From positions 1 through 64,000 of the forward strand of contig JAPOYI010000001.1 in the NCBI GenBank assembly GCA_026706665.1: a DNA stretch of 64,000 nt, given 5' to 3'. The number at the start of each line of letters is the position of its first letter. The stretch's first letter is position 1. A program made the position numbers and the translations under genes. The DNA comes from Gammaproteobacteria bacterium. GTDB lineage: Bacteria > Pseudomonadota > Gammaproteobacteria > Pseudomonadales > Azotimanducaceae. Below are positions 18,801 to 26,089 of this stretch, one piece after another. The notes under the pieces were generated by a model. The model was given only the letters and a program-made list of their open reading frames with translations, was not told where the DNA came from and ran no database searches.

Positions 18801-19123
18801 AACTGCAGGGGCTCGGCTACCACTGGGAACTCTGGGCGCTTGCAAGCGGCGGACTGACGCCTTACGAGGCGCTCCGCGCCGCCACCCTTCACGGCGCCGA
18901 GATGATCGGGATCGCCGAGGATGCAGGCACCATCGCGCCAGGCAAGCTCGCGGACCTGGTGGCCCTCGACGCAGACCCCCTGGTGGACATACGCCATTCG
19001 GACGACATCGCCTACGTGGTCAAGAACGGCGAAGTGTTCGCGGGAGATACGCTGGACCGGGTCTGGCCGGTCGCGGAGCCCCTACCCAAACAGTGGTGGC
19101 AAGACCTCGAACCGGCCCCGTAG
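15851..19123 (+). CDS. Secreted amidohydrolase with N-terminal TolB-like beta-propeller
   Basis: 1090 residues beginning with a signal peptide (LGLSMAATLLLMAAE). Residues of about 40-620 are WD40-like PD40 repeats with recurring SPDG signatures (VSPDGSTIVM, FSPDGERIVFVSDRSG, WSPDGTHVV, LSPDGSLLAYV, FSPDGRWLAYV). After a charged linker near 640-670 rich in Lys/Asp/Glu, residues of about 690-1080 are an amidohydrolase domain. Its metal-binding motif is VDTHAHIPL, followed by a late GSHGQ, and it ends with GKLADLVALDADPL. This propeller-plus-amidohydrolase architecture is known in proteins annotated as periplasmic imidazolonepropionase-like hydrolases or Xaa-Pro dipeptidases. The substrate is unknown. 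Confidence 0.88.
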   Translation: MTITRKLQAATLGLSMAATLLLMAAELPLKGSREIAFQTDAVTWLSLDVSPDGSTIVMEAVGDLYVLPIEGGTARRITSGMAFDSQPRFSPDGERIVFVSDRSGSENVWIANADGGEPRKLSSDKGTIEFASPSWSPDGTHVVASRTRWGLRTFELWAYHVDGGRGVQITKAKGDSDTPSDDRANALGAVYSPEGRHLYYAHKEGGFAYDVRLPLWQIVRRDLRDGHEDYLTGAQGSGMRPALSPDGSLLAYVTRYRGESGLRLRDLETGEDRWLAYPAQRDDQESRFTRDLFPGYAFLPDGSAVIYTHEGGIRRVDTATGDISAIPFTLDVEQSIGPRLYSPYRLGLGPVKAHLVRGLSPSPSGDQLAFSALARVFVRDEAAGSETGITGENVPAFHPAFSPDGRWLAYVTWAPGGGHIWRVRANGRGTPQRLTQRAAFYSDPAWSPDGERIVALRAASYDRLYRIWDFGEPEGTELVWLPAGGGKARVVTPARGYRAPHFGPDGDRIYVYRSGSWSALTSMRFDGTDQRTHLGVEGPGIYYAEGDVPARDIQISPDGRAVLITHANQLHVARLLSLDLTDVETSIDAPSIPMARLTDVGADEAAWSADGKTIYWTVGNRIYRRALASVEFDTDSNRKGSEKDGGKDSEKDDPPEMAEEHPAAAGTTTEIYLPRHEPEGVLALTGATVISMEPETDPIEDAVIVMQAGRITHVGTAAGTEIPEDASVIDLSGRFVVPGYVDTHAHIPLLQRVFDMNNWALMANLAYGVTTLIDVQPSTVDILAYQDMVDAGRMVGPRLLTTGPGIFNDNRFKSYEHARRVLSRYKDHYRVRNLKSYIAGNREQRQWIVQASEKLGLMPTTEGALDMKLNMTHIIDGFSGNEHNFPVVDLHPDVVQLVARSRIAYTPTLLVAYGGPAAENYFFTRESPANDTKLGRFTPPQLLAARTLRRAWFADSEHVFQRVAAQAAKIIRAGGRVGVGSHGQLQGLGYHWELWALASGGLTPYEALRAATLHGAEMIGIAEDAGTIAPGKLADLVALDADPLVDIRHSDDIAYVVKNGEVFAGDTLDRVWPVAEPLPKQWWQDLEPAP

Positions 19124-19128
19124 CTAAA

Positions 19129-19655
19129 CTAAACCTTCGACGCCACCGAATCCCAATACCGTCTGATCGCGTCGATGTGATCCGACGGTTCGGAGAGTCC
19201 ATGGCTCATCGTGATGACGGAGGCATGCGTGACCCCCATGTCCCGCAATGACTTGAGCCGATCCAGTTCGGCGCCGCCGCAGTCACCCATGGGTTGAATG
19301 CACTCCACGCCTATGTCGTCCGGATTCCGGCCGGCTTCCCGGGCCGCGGCGCGAACGGACTGAATCTGGGATTCGAGATCGTCGTTGTAGAAAGGAAACC
19401 AGCCGTCCGCCAGCCGCGCCACGCGATCAAGCACCTGCGGCGCCATTCAGCCCAGCCAGACGGGTATGGAACGCCCCGGCGGCAACGGGTTGAGGCCACC
19501 TGCCCTGGTACTCGATCGTGTCCTGCGCCCAGAGTCTGCGCATCACCTCGATCTGCTCTTCGCTTCGCACCCCGTGATCGTGGAAGTTCTCCCCGATCGC
19601 TTCGTACTCGACATCGTTCCATCCGGTGCCGAGCAGAAGCCGGCCGTTTGCGCTA
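19129..19655 (-). pseudogene. Broken copy of the LLM-class oxidoreductase gene at 25133
   Basis: Nearly identical in DNA to 25137-25680, but inactivated. A 20-base deletion has removed the stretch encoding the segment after EGRW, and a TGA at 19447-19449 replaces a Gly codon just before MAPQVLDRV. The N-terminal third is absent: similarity stops near 19655, where sequence switches to the 3' end of the FtsX-like gene. Readable pieces include GTGWNDVEYEAIGENFH and DGWFPFYNDDLESQIQ. The copy lies in the same orientation as the intact gene about 6 kb away. Confidence 0.88.
19135..19655. repeat. Direct repeat about 0.5 kb, left copy
   Basis: Matches 25137-25680 with scattered substitutions (3 differences visible in the first 220 bases) plus one 20-base deletion near 19492. 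The copies share orientation and bracket the permease/DsbC-like/IS5 segment, so recombination between them would delete about 6 kb. Confidence 0.88.
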
Positions 19656-20828
19656 CCGACCAAAGGCGGCCAGGTCCTCGTGGACGGGACGTCGAAGCGC
19701 ACGCCAGATTGCAAAGAGCGCGCCGGAAACCATGAAGGCCGCCGACCAAAACACTCCATGGAGGAGTACGCGCGCGTCGTACTCGGGACGGAAAGAAATG
19801 GAGCGTGAACCGCCTTCTCGAACCAGGACACCGTCGAGCAATGCCCAGGACTCCGCTACGCCCATAGCGGCTCCGATGGCGACGAGGAGGAGCGTCTCAA
19901 GCAGAATCGACGCGGCGATATCGGATGTCGGAAAACCCATCGCGCGCAGAGTGGCGATTTCTGAACGTCGTCCCGCCACGGCGGAGAGCGTGACATTGGT
20001 GCTGCAGAAGACGCCGCCGATGGTCATGATCGCGCCAAGCAGCATGCCGATCTCTAGAAACACCTCGCTACGCGTCCAAGCTAGCGCATCGAGATAGTCG
20101 CTCTCTCGGCGGACGCCGTACTCGAGTGTTGGATGGGCTTCAAGGGCGGCGCGAAAATCATCGAACGAATCCGGCGATCCCAGATCGACAACCATCGCGT
20201 GGCATCGCCTGCCGAAGATCGTGTCGGCGTCAACGAGGATGACCGAGTCGAGATGGTCGCCGCTCTCGAAGGTGCCGACGATGGCCAACTCGCCTAGCGC
20301 AAAGGTGATCCGGTCGCCGACGCGGGCGTTGCGAAACAACTCGGTCGCATGCGCTCCGGCCACCGCTTCGTGGCGGCCACTCTCGAACATGCGCCCGGTC
20401 AACATGCGGATGTCGGGACGCATCCTCAGACCTTCCGGCGTGACGCCCCGGATTTCCACGAGCTCAGGGGCGCCCCCATCCCTCGCCGCGAGATGGGCGC
20501 CGGCGATGGCAATTCTGTCGACGTTGACGGCCTCGGACGCTCCGGCCGCCTGGTATACGAACTCGACTTGCTCCGCAGTCAGTATGCTCTGTCCTATCCG
20601 TCGCGCGTTGCCTTCCAGGACGAGGGCGCGATCCTCAGAGCCAGCGACCGCGAATTGCAGATAGAGTCCCCTCGCGAGCGCCGCCATCGACGTGGTGACG
20701 CCAACGACGACCGCGGCCGCGAGCACTATCGTCAATGTCGCCGCGGGTCGGCGGACGGCGGCAGCCAGGTTGGTCGCGGTGAGCAGAGCTATGCGCATGG
20801 GCCAAGGACCCGTCGCGACCGCGGTCAC
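19653..20828 (-). CDS. FtsX-like (MacB-type) permease subunit 2
   Basis: 391 residues with the FtsX-type layout: an N-terminal helix (TIVLAAAVVVGVTTSMAALA), a large extracytoplasmic MacB-PCD-like domain (about residues 45-265), then three helices with the conserved cytoplasmic loop (GRRSEIATLRAMGFPTSDI). The GTG start at 20828 overlaps the stop of the first permease (GTGA), implying coupling; an ATG at 20798 is the alternative. Its 3' end touches the broken oxidoreductase copy, so the last residues may have been altered by that junction. Such permeases normally work with an ABC ATPase in lipoprotein or peptide transport, but no ATPase gene is nearby. Confidence 0.82.
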   Translation of the reverse strand: MTAVATGPWPMRIALLTATNLAAAVRRPAATLTIVLAAAVVVGVTTSMAALARGLYLQFAVAGSEDRALVLEGNARRIGQSILTAEQVEFVYQAAGASEAVNVDRIAIAGAHLAARDGGAPELVEIRGVTPEGLRMRPDIRMLTGRMFESGRHEAVAGAHATELFRNARVGDRITFALGELAIVGTFESGDHLDSVILVDADTIFGRRCHAMVVDLGSPDSFDDFRAALEAHPTLEYGVRRESDYLDALAWTRSEVFLEIGMLLGAIMTIGGVFCSTNVTLSAVAGRRSEIATLRAMGFPTSDIAASILLETLLLVAIGAAMGVAESWALLDGVLVREGGSRSISFRPEYDARVLLHGVFWSAAFMVSGALFAIWRALRRPVHEDLAAFGR

Positions 20829-21970
20829 CTGGCAACTTCGGCGGGCGAAAGGCGCAGAACCCGCCAGCCCGGCAGTATGATGCTGAGTCCCGCAAGCAGC
20901 AGCGACATGGCGAAACCGATTGGGTACAGGGACCAGGGCGGCGGGTAGACGACAGCGCCATACCGTCCCAATAGCGCGCCGACATCGATCATCGCGGCTG
21001 GAATCAACGCGATCAGCGCTCCGGTCGCACAGATCAGTAGACTTTCGCCCGCAACCCCGAACAGCAGCGCCCCGCCGCCGAAGCCGAGCGACTTCATCAT
21101 GGCGAACTCCCGGTAACGGTCACGGACGGATTGCGCCATGACGCCGGCCGTGCAGAAGAGAATCGCGAAAAGCGCCGCGCCGACGATCATATTGGCGGCG
21201 AGCCGCACTTGGTCCGGCCTCCGACCGGACATCATCACCTGCCGGGTCCTCGCCGTCAGAGTAGGAGCGGACGAGTTGCGGAACTGTTCGTCGATTGCGG
21301 CGGCGACCGCGCCAACATGCCGGGCGTCGGTGGCCTTAACGGCGAACCCCCCGACAAGCCCTGCGACAAGTCCTGCCCCCTCAGCCGGTAGCGTTTGGTC
21401 GACATGAGAGTACGACACGATGAGCCCCTTTGCCTCGTCGGGCGAGGAGATATCGTGATCCCAGATGCCGACGATCAAGAATGACCACTCATCCAGCGGC
21501 AGCCCGATGGGCTTCAGGCTGATTCGATCTCCCACTTTCCAGCCGAACGATTTCGCGCTGCCGGCGCCGGCGATCGCTGCGCCTGGTGTGTTCAGGAACG
21601 TCTGCACAGCGGCGGGATCGATGCGTACGTCGTATGCGACCCGGAGGTATCGCTCAATGTCGACAGCGAGGAGCGTGACTCCTCCCTTGAATGTCCTGTA
21701 CCTCGAATTGTGGTACATCAAATGCGCGACATCGGAGACGCCCGGGATCCTCTCGATGGTGTACAAACTTGCGAGCGGCAAGTAACCGGGGAACCTGCCG
21801 CTGACGTGAAGGAGGTCTTCCGGGATGGATTCCATCCGGCGCTCGATGCCCGCATCAAGCCCCTTCAGGATCCAGAGCAGAGCGAAAGCGACGGCAACGC
21901 TTCCCGTGGTCAAAGCCGCACGCAACGGATCGCGGGCGAAACCAGCCCAAACAAGCAAAAGGTAACGCAT
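20825..21970 (-). CDS. FtsX-like (MacB-type) permease subunit 1
   Basis: 381 residues. Helix 1 is at about 15-36 (RAALTTGSVAVAFALLWILK), then a periplasmic domain with GIERRMESIPEDLLHVSGRFP, then three C-terminal helices around the motif RDRYREFAMMKSLGFG that contacts the ATPase in MacB/LolCE-type transporters. It is upstream of and coupled to the second permease. The combination of two half-permeases resembles heterodimeric LolC/LolE-like exporters, but the ATP-binding partner is missing from the operon; it could be encoded elsewhere. The ribosome site is weak. Confidence 0.85.
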   Translation of the reverse strand: MRYLLLVWAGFARDPLRAALTTGSVAVAFALLWILKGLDAGIERRMESIPEDLLHVSGRFPGYLPLASLYTIERIPGVSDVAHLMYHNSRYRTFKGGVTLLAVDIERYLRVAYDVRIDPAAVQTFLNTPGAAIAGAGSAKSFGWKVGDRISLKPIGLPLDEWSFLIVGIWDHDISSPDEAKGLIVSYSHVDQTLPAEGAGLVAGLVGGFAVKATDARHVGAVAAAIDEQFRNSSAPTLTARTRQVMMSGRRPDQVRLAANMIVGAALFAILFCTAGVMAQSVRDRYREFAMMKSLGFGGGALLFGVAGESLLICATGALIALIPAAMIDVGALLGRYGAVVYPPPWSLYPIGFAMSLLLAGLSIILPGWRVLRLSPAEVAR

Positions 21971-22051
21971 GGGGGTCGGGCCGAGCAGTCCGTCCCTGCC
22001 CGGCCCGCGTCAAGGCCGACAGGCAGGAAACTCTATTCGATGCAAGTCACC

Positions 22052-22423
22052 CTATTCGCACAATTTTATGACCACGCCGTTGGCAATCATCTTCTTCTCA
22101 CAGCCGTGACAAGAAAAAGCGCAGTCCGCATCAGTGTCGCAAAGGATGTTCGGGCAGCTGGAGGAACCGTACTCTGTGGGCTGTGCGAGCCCCGCTTCAG
22201 CCAGTATGGCGCTACTCCGTAGAGCCAGGTTGTCAAGCTCTTGCGCGCCGAAGTTCAGCGAGGGCGGATCCGGCCAATGGGCCAATGCTTCAGACTCGGA
22301 TTGCGCTGCGATCTTGCTGTCGTCGATCACTGAGAGGGCGGCCAATGCACTCACCGCAGCAGTCGAGCAAACAATGGCTGCGAGGCCCCCCATCCAGAGG
22401 CGAGAAAGTCCTGGGAATCTCAT
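22052..22423 (-). CDS. Secreted small protein with six-cysteine knottin-like tail
   Basis: 123 residues with a strong ribosome site (AAGGAGAAACGG before ATG). Residues 1-30 look like a signal peptide or signal anchor (LAAIVCSTAAVSALAAL). A polar propeptide-like region follows to about residue 85. The last 34 residues hold six cysteines at 90, 95, 101, 105, 108 and 122. The order CPNILC then DTDADC then C-x2-C resembles squash-inhibitor knottins (CPxIL, then D-S-D-C, then C-x-C). Resemblance is by spacing only. It lies between a DsbC-like thiol-disulfide protein and two permeases, all in one orientation, suggesting a secreted disulfide-bonded peptide. Function unknown. Confidence 0.65.
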   Translation of the reverse strand: MRFPGLSRLWMGGLAAIVCSTAAVSALAALSVIDDSKIAAQSESEALAHWPDPPSLNFGAQELDNLALRSSAILAEAGLAQPTEYGSSSCPNILCDTDADCAFSCHGCEKKMIANGVVIKLCE

Positions 22424-22562
22424 CCGTTTCTCCTTACTTTGTGGACGATTCGATGCTGTGTGGAATCACGCGTGACGTTTCACGCGCCGCCACGCGGAGC
22501 GCGCCGGAACGAACTCCATGAAGAGGGTAGTTTGGCAGGCGGGTTGCCGCAACTCGGGGTTG

Positions 22563-23345
22563 TCAATCGGTGGCGACATCGGCCAGCAGTTCTCCGACAG
22601 TGGTGAATCCAGCTATGTAGCGACCGTCGGGCAGCAGAATCCCGGGCGTGCCTGTGATGCCGGCCGCCCTCCCTAACCTGTAATGGTCGTCCACAGGGTG
22701 GCCGTTACAGTCGAGGGCGGCAACGGATTCGCCGAGCTTCGCCTTGGTCAGCGCCTCCTGACGGTCGTCGGCGCACCACACCGACACCATTTCTGTGTGC
22801 ACACCGGAGCCGATGCCCGTGCGCGGAAACGCGGCGTAGCGCACTTCGATTCCCTCGCTCAACAACTGGCCGATGTGGGCATGCAATTCACGACAGAACC
22901 AACAGGACACGTCGGTGAACACGGTGATCACGGCATTGACGTCATCAGGCGCGTAGGTGATCGTCGTTGCTGGATCGAGGGCGTCGACCACAGCTTTCCG
23001 GTCCGCCGTGCGCAAACGTTCGGTAAGGTTGACAAGGCCCGAGGGCTCCAGGGCAAAGAGATCACCTGCGACGATGTATCGGCCGTCGGCAGTGCCGTAT
23101 ACGACGTTGCCGCCGCCGACCTTGACTCCGATCAACCCTTGTATTGGTGTTTCGTGTGCCTCTCCGATCTCCGCATTGTCGCTCACTTGCTTGAGCTGGC
23201 TGATGAGTTTGTCGGCCGGGAACGAATCATCGGACGGTTTGTCACACGCGGCGGCAGTGACGAGTAGGATTATGGCAGTCGCAGCTCTGTTCGCGGTGCG
23301 ACCGCGCTTGAGACGGCAGTCAGCAGTCACTTGAGAAGATCCCAT
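22563..23345 (-). CDS. DsbC-like thiol:disulfide interchange lipoprotein
   Basis: From the ATG at 23345 this is 260 residues. Residues 20-34 are a lipobox signal (AIILLVTAAAC). The N-terminal half resembles the DsbC/G dimerisation domain (VVYGTADGRYIVAGDLFALE). The thioredoxin-like half begins VITVFTDVSCWFC with active-site cysteines at 148 and 151; the pair between them is WF, rather than the GY of E. coli DsbC. A cis-proline is present in GITGTPGILLPDG, then YIAGF. It should act as a periplasmic disulfide isomerase or reductase. Its neighbour is a six-cysteine secreted peptide, a plausible client. A longer start at 23456 has no support. Confidence 0.88.
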   Translation of the reverse strand: MGSSQVTADCRLKRGRTANRAATAIILLVTAAACDKPSDDSFPADKLISQLKQVSDNAEIGEAHETPIQGLIGVKVGGGNVVYGTADGRYIVAGDLFALEPSGLVNLTERLRTADRKAVVDALDPATTITYAPDDVNAVITVFTDVSCWFCRELHAHIGQLLSEGIEVRYAAFPRTGIGSGVHTEMVSVWCADDRQEALTKAKLGESVAALDCNGHPVDDHYRLGRAAGITGTPGILLPDGRYIAGFTTVGELLADVATD

Positions 23346-23725
23346 GAGGGAACAGCCGATTCGGGCTGGACGCATTGACCAACATCTCGTCTTTCGCGTT
23401 CGTTCACCATGAACAATAGGTAGTGCGGCCAACCGCGTCAACCGAGCGCCTCGCATTGCAGATCGGCAGTGGCGAACGGATGGCGGAGGTTAAGTCCTGC
23501 GGCGGTCGTTGCAGGCAAATTCGGTCGCACTCTATGGTCCTCGCGCGCAGTCGTTGGAGCACACCAAAGCGTCAGTTGCTTCGAGAGGAGACCGTGTAGT
23601 CGGCGTTGCGAACACGCACGTACCTATAGCCCACAGGCTGCGGAATGCGGCAAGGGTGGGGCGTATCCAACGCCACCATGTGAACCACATCGTCGAGTTG
23701 ACTGACCGAGGGCGCGCACGCCTAA
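23346..23725. other. Non-coding stretch upstream of the DsbC-like gene
   Basis: About 380 bases between the DsbC-like start and the left end of the IS5-family element. Short open frames on both strands here have no family resemblance, signal peptide or ribosome site. It presumably contains the promoter of the DsbC-like operon, but I see no clear consensus. Confidence 0.4.
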
Positions 23726-23740
23726 GGAAGGTCTGAACAA
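23726..23740 (+). repeat. IS left terminal inverted repeat
   Basis: GGAAGGTCTGAACAA, matching the complement of 24902-24916 with one mismatch. It is preceded by the CTAA target duplication. Confidence 0.88.
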
Positions 23741-23790
23741 GTCGAAGCTGCGATATCATAAGGCAACGGTCACGGACTGGATGTGCAAGC

Positions 23791-24741
23791 ATGGAACAGG
23801 CGACGTTTTCGGAACTGGAGCACGACATGAAGAAGCGCCGGACGCGGCGCGAGTTGTTTCTGGAGAAGATGGACGGGCTGATTCCGTGGGCGGCGCTGGA
23901 GGCGCGGATCGAGCCGTTCTATCCGAAGGCGGGCCGTGGGCGGCGGCCCTATGCGCTGGGGGTGATGCTGCGGGTGCATTGCGTGCAGTTGTTCTACAAC
24001 CTGAGCGATCCGGGGATGGAGGATCTTCTCTACGAAGTGGAGTCGGTGCGGCGCTTCGCGGGCTTGCGCTTGACGGGTCCGTTGCCGGACGAGACGACGA
24101 TCCTGCACTTCCGCCACCTGCTGGAGCGTCACGGTCTGGGATCGGCGTTGTTCGAGGAGATCAACGCGCACCTGGCGTCGCTGGGCCATCGGCTGAAGAC
24201 GGGCACGATCGTGGACGCGAGCATCATCGACGCGCCGAGTTCGACGAAGAACAAGGCGGGCGAGCGGGATCCGGAGATGCACCAGACGAAGAAGGGCAAC
24301 CAATGGTACTTCGGCATGAAGGCGCACATCGGAGTGGACTCGGAGTCGGGTTTGGCGCACAGCTTGGCGACGACGGCGGCGAACGGCGCGGACGTGTCGC
24401 ACGCGCACTTGGTGCTGCGCGGCGGGGAGTCCGAGGTGTGGGGCGACGCCGGCTACCAGGGTGTCGGCAAGCGCGCCGAGAACCGCGCGCGGGACGTGGA
24501 CTGGCATGTGGCGATGAAGCCGGGCAAGCGTCGGCTGCTGGACAAGGCGGGCGCGGCGGAGGCGAAGGAGAAGCGCAAGGCGTCGGTCCGCGCGAAAGTG
24601 GAGCATCCGTTCCTGTACGTGAAGCGGCACTTCGGCTACGGCAAGGTGCGCTATCGGGGCTTGGCGAAGAACACGCAGCGCATCGCGCTGCTGCTCGGAC
24701 TCGCCAATCTGCAGATCGCCGGGCGCTACGCGACGGGATGA
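23791..24741 (+). CDS. IS5-family transposase
   Basis: 316 residues, full length for the IS5 family. An N-terminal DUF772-type region (RRPYALGVMLRVHCVQLFYN) precedes a DDE domain. Its catalytic residues can be placed at Asp142 (GTIVDASIIDAP), Asp219 (EVWGDAGYQG) and Glu271 in the R-x3-E-x6-K-type motif (VRAKVEHPFLYVKRHFG). GNQWYFGMKAHIGVD is also typical. The gene is uninterrupted. Two long frames overlap it, one in another plus frame and one antisense; both are GC-driven shadows. Confidence 0.95.
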   Translation: MEQATFSELEHDMKKRRTRRELFLEKMDGLIPWAALEARIEPFYPKAGRGRRPYALGVMLRVHCVQLFYNLSDPGMEDLLYEVESVRRFAGLRLTGPLPDETTILHFRHLLERHGLGSALFEEINAHLASLGHRLKTGTIVDASIIDAPSSTKNKAGERDPEMHQTKKGNQWYFGMKAHIGVDSESGLAHSLATTAANGADVSHAHLVLRGGESEVWGDAGYQGVGKRAENRARDVDWHVAMKPGKRRLLDKAGAAEAKEKRKASVRAKVEHPFLYVKRHFGYGKVRYRGLAKNTQRIALLLGLANLQIAGRYATG

Positions 24742-24901
24742 CGCGGGACGAGTGCGCCCGCCGCGCGCCGGAGGGCGGAAAGCGCGAGAATCGGCGCCTG
24801 CGGGGCGATTTATGATCGCTCAATGCAATAAGAGGACCCTCCGATATGCATTCGAGAGATAAAGGCGAGTCGAGGCTCAATCGCACCCGCCGAACAGGGC
24901 G

Positions 24902-24916
24902 TTGTTCAGGCCTTCC
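24902..24916 (-). repeat. IS right terminal inverted repeat
   Basis: The complement reads GGAAGGCCTGAACAA, pairing with the left end. It is followed by CTAA at 24917-24920, the duplicated target. Confidence 0.88.
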
Positions 24917-25126
24917 CTAATCGTCCGGCGCACTACCAGAAGCATCAAGCGGCTTAGGACAGTGGGCAGTCATCATGCGCTTAGTGCCTTCCTTGAGGTT
25001 CCAAATCTCGAACTTACGGGCGTTCACCGTTTCTTCGCTAGGCAATACTCCACGTATTTGGCGGAATCCTTGTGACGAAAATCGTATTGCGGCAGCCGTC
25101 AGTACAAGTGCCGTGCCTGTCGCCAA
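24917..25126 (-). CDS. Short hypothetical protein or C-terminal fragment next to the IS
   Basis: A 69-residue minus-strand frame, opening just after an in-frame TAA near 25135 and starting at a TTG. It begins with a hydrophobic run (GTALVLTAAAIRF) and continues with soluble sequence containing KFEIWNLKEGTKRMM. The stop TAG lies in the IS target duplication and would be there without the IS. The frame begins where the repeated oxidoreductase segment ends, so it could be the tail of a gene cut by that rearrangement. No family recognised. Confidence 0.3.
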   Translation of the reverse strand: MATGTALVLTAAAIRFSSQGFRQIRGVLPSEETVNARKFEIWNLKEGTKRMMTAHCPKPLDASGSAPDD

Positions 25127-25132
25127 TTTAGG

Positions 25133-26089
25133 TTAGAGCCTCGACGCCACCGAATCCCAATACCGTCCGATCGCGTCGATGTGATCCGACGGTTCGGGGA
25201 GTCCATGGCTCATCGTGATGACGGAGGCATGCGTGACCCCCATGTCCCGCAATGACTTGAGCCGATCCAGTTCGGCGCCGCCGCAGTCACCCATGGGTTG
25301 AATGCACTCCACGCCTATGTCGTCCGGATTCCGGCCGGCTTCCCGGGCCGAGGCGCGAACGGCCTGAATCTGGGATTCGAGATCGTCGTTGTAGAAGGGA
25401 AACCAGCCGTCCGCCAGCCGCGCCACCCGATCCAGCACCTGCGGCGCCATGCCGCCCAGCCAGACGGGGATGGAACGCCCCGGCGGCAACGGGTTGAGGC
25501 CGGCATCGGGAATGCTGTGCCACCTGCCCTCGTACTCGATCGTGTCCTGCGCCCAGAGCCTGCGCATCACGTCGATCTGCTCTTCGCTGCGAACCCCGCG
25601 ATTGTGGAAATTCTCCCCGAGCGCTTCGTACTCGACGTCGTTCCAGCCGGTGCCGATCCCGAGCCGCAGCCGGCCTCTCGACAGCACATCGACACAGGCG
25701 GCCTGCTTTGCGACCAGCGCGGTCTGCCGCTGCGGCAGGATGAGGACCGCGGTCACGAATTCCAGCGTCCGCGTCAGACCCGCCAGGTAGCCGAACAGCA
25801 CGAACGGCTCGAAGAACTGGCTCTCCGACGTGTAGGCGCCATGCCAGTCGGGGCGGCTCGCCGGGTTGGCGCCGAGCACATGATCAAAGACGACGAGATG
25901 GTCGTAACCGATCTCCTCGGCGGCGGTCCCGAAACGGGCGACGTCCTCCGGATCAGCACCGATCTCGGTCTGGGGGAATGCGACGCCTAGCTTGATGTCC
26001 GTCTCCCTTTCTTCTTTTCCGCGAGCTTCCCCGCCAGGTCGTGCCCGCTCACGCGGACCAGGGCTGGAGCTTTTTCTGCGCCAGTTCAT
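25133..26089 (-). CDS. LLM-class (luciferase-like) F420-dependent oxidoreductase
   Basis: Intact copy of the gene whose broken duplicate lies at 19129-19655. The TIM-barrel luciferase-like fold is recognised by GVAFPQTEIGADPEDVARF, YDHLVVFDHVLGANP, LEFVTAVLILPQRQTALVAKQA, RLRLGIGTGWNDVEYEALG and PVWLGGMAPQVLDRVARLADG. Such proteins reduce or oxidise substrates with F420 or FMN; the specific cofactor and substrate are not determinable. The start is uncertain: the ATG at 26089 overlaps the upstream phosphofructokinase gene by 41 bases and adds a basic tail of about 30 residues before the conserved start at KLGVAFP, where no ATG/GTG/TTG is found. Confidence 0.87.
   Translation of the reverse strand: MNWRRKSSSPGPRERARPGGEARGKEERETDIKLGVAFPQTEIGADPEDVARFGTAAEEIGYDHLVVFDHVLGANPASRPDWHGAYTSESQFFEPFVLFGYLAGLTRTLEFVTAVLILPQRQTALVAKQAACVDVLSRGRLRLGIGTGWNDVEYEALGENFHNRGVRSEEQIDVMRRLWAQDTIEYEGRWHSIPDAGLNPLPPGRSIPVWLGGMAPQVLDRVARLADGWFPFYNDDLESQIQAVRASAREAGRNPDDIGVECIQPMGDCGGAELDRLKSLRDMGVTHASVITMSHGLPEPSDHIDAIGRYWDSVASRL
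25137..25680. repeat. Direct repeat about 0.5 kb, right copy
   Basis: The intact counterpart of 19135-19655, lying within the LLM-class oxidoreductase gene. See the left copy for the differences. Confidence 0.88.

Larger units (their letters stand above)
23726..24916 (+). mobile_element. Complete IS5-family insertion sequence (1191 bp)
   Basis: The left end GGAAGGTCTGAACAA (23726) and the right end, whose complement reads GGAAGGCCTGAACAA, form terminal inverted repeats with one mismatch in the first 15 bases. A 4-base target duplication CTAA flanks both ends (23722-23725 and 24917-24920). One intact transposase gene lies inside. Intact ends, duplication and reading frame indicate a recent, potentially active insertion. 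Confidence 0.92.

Noticed and set aside
23781..24815. A 344-residue frame overlapping the IS5 transposase in another plus frame
   Set aside because: The intact DDE frame is uninterrupted and the other frame lacks motifs; no sign of programmed frameshifting.
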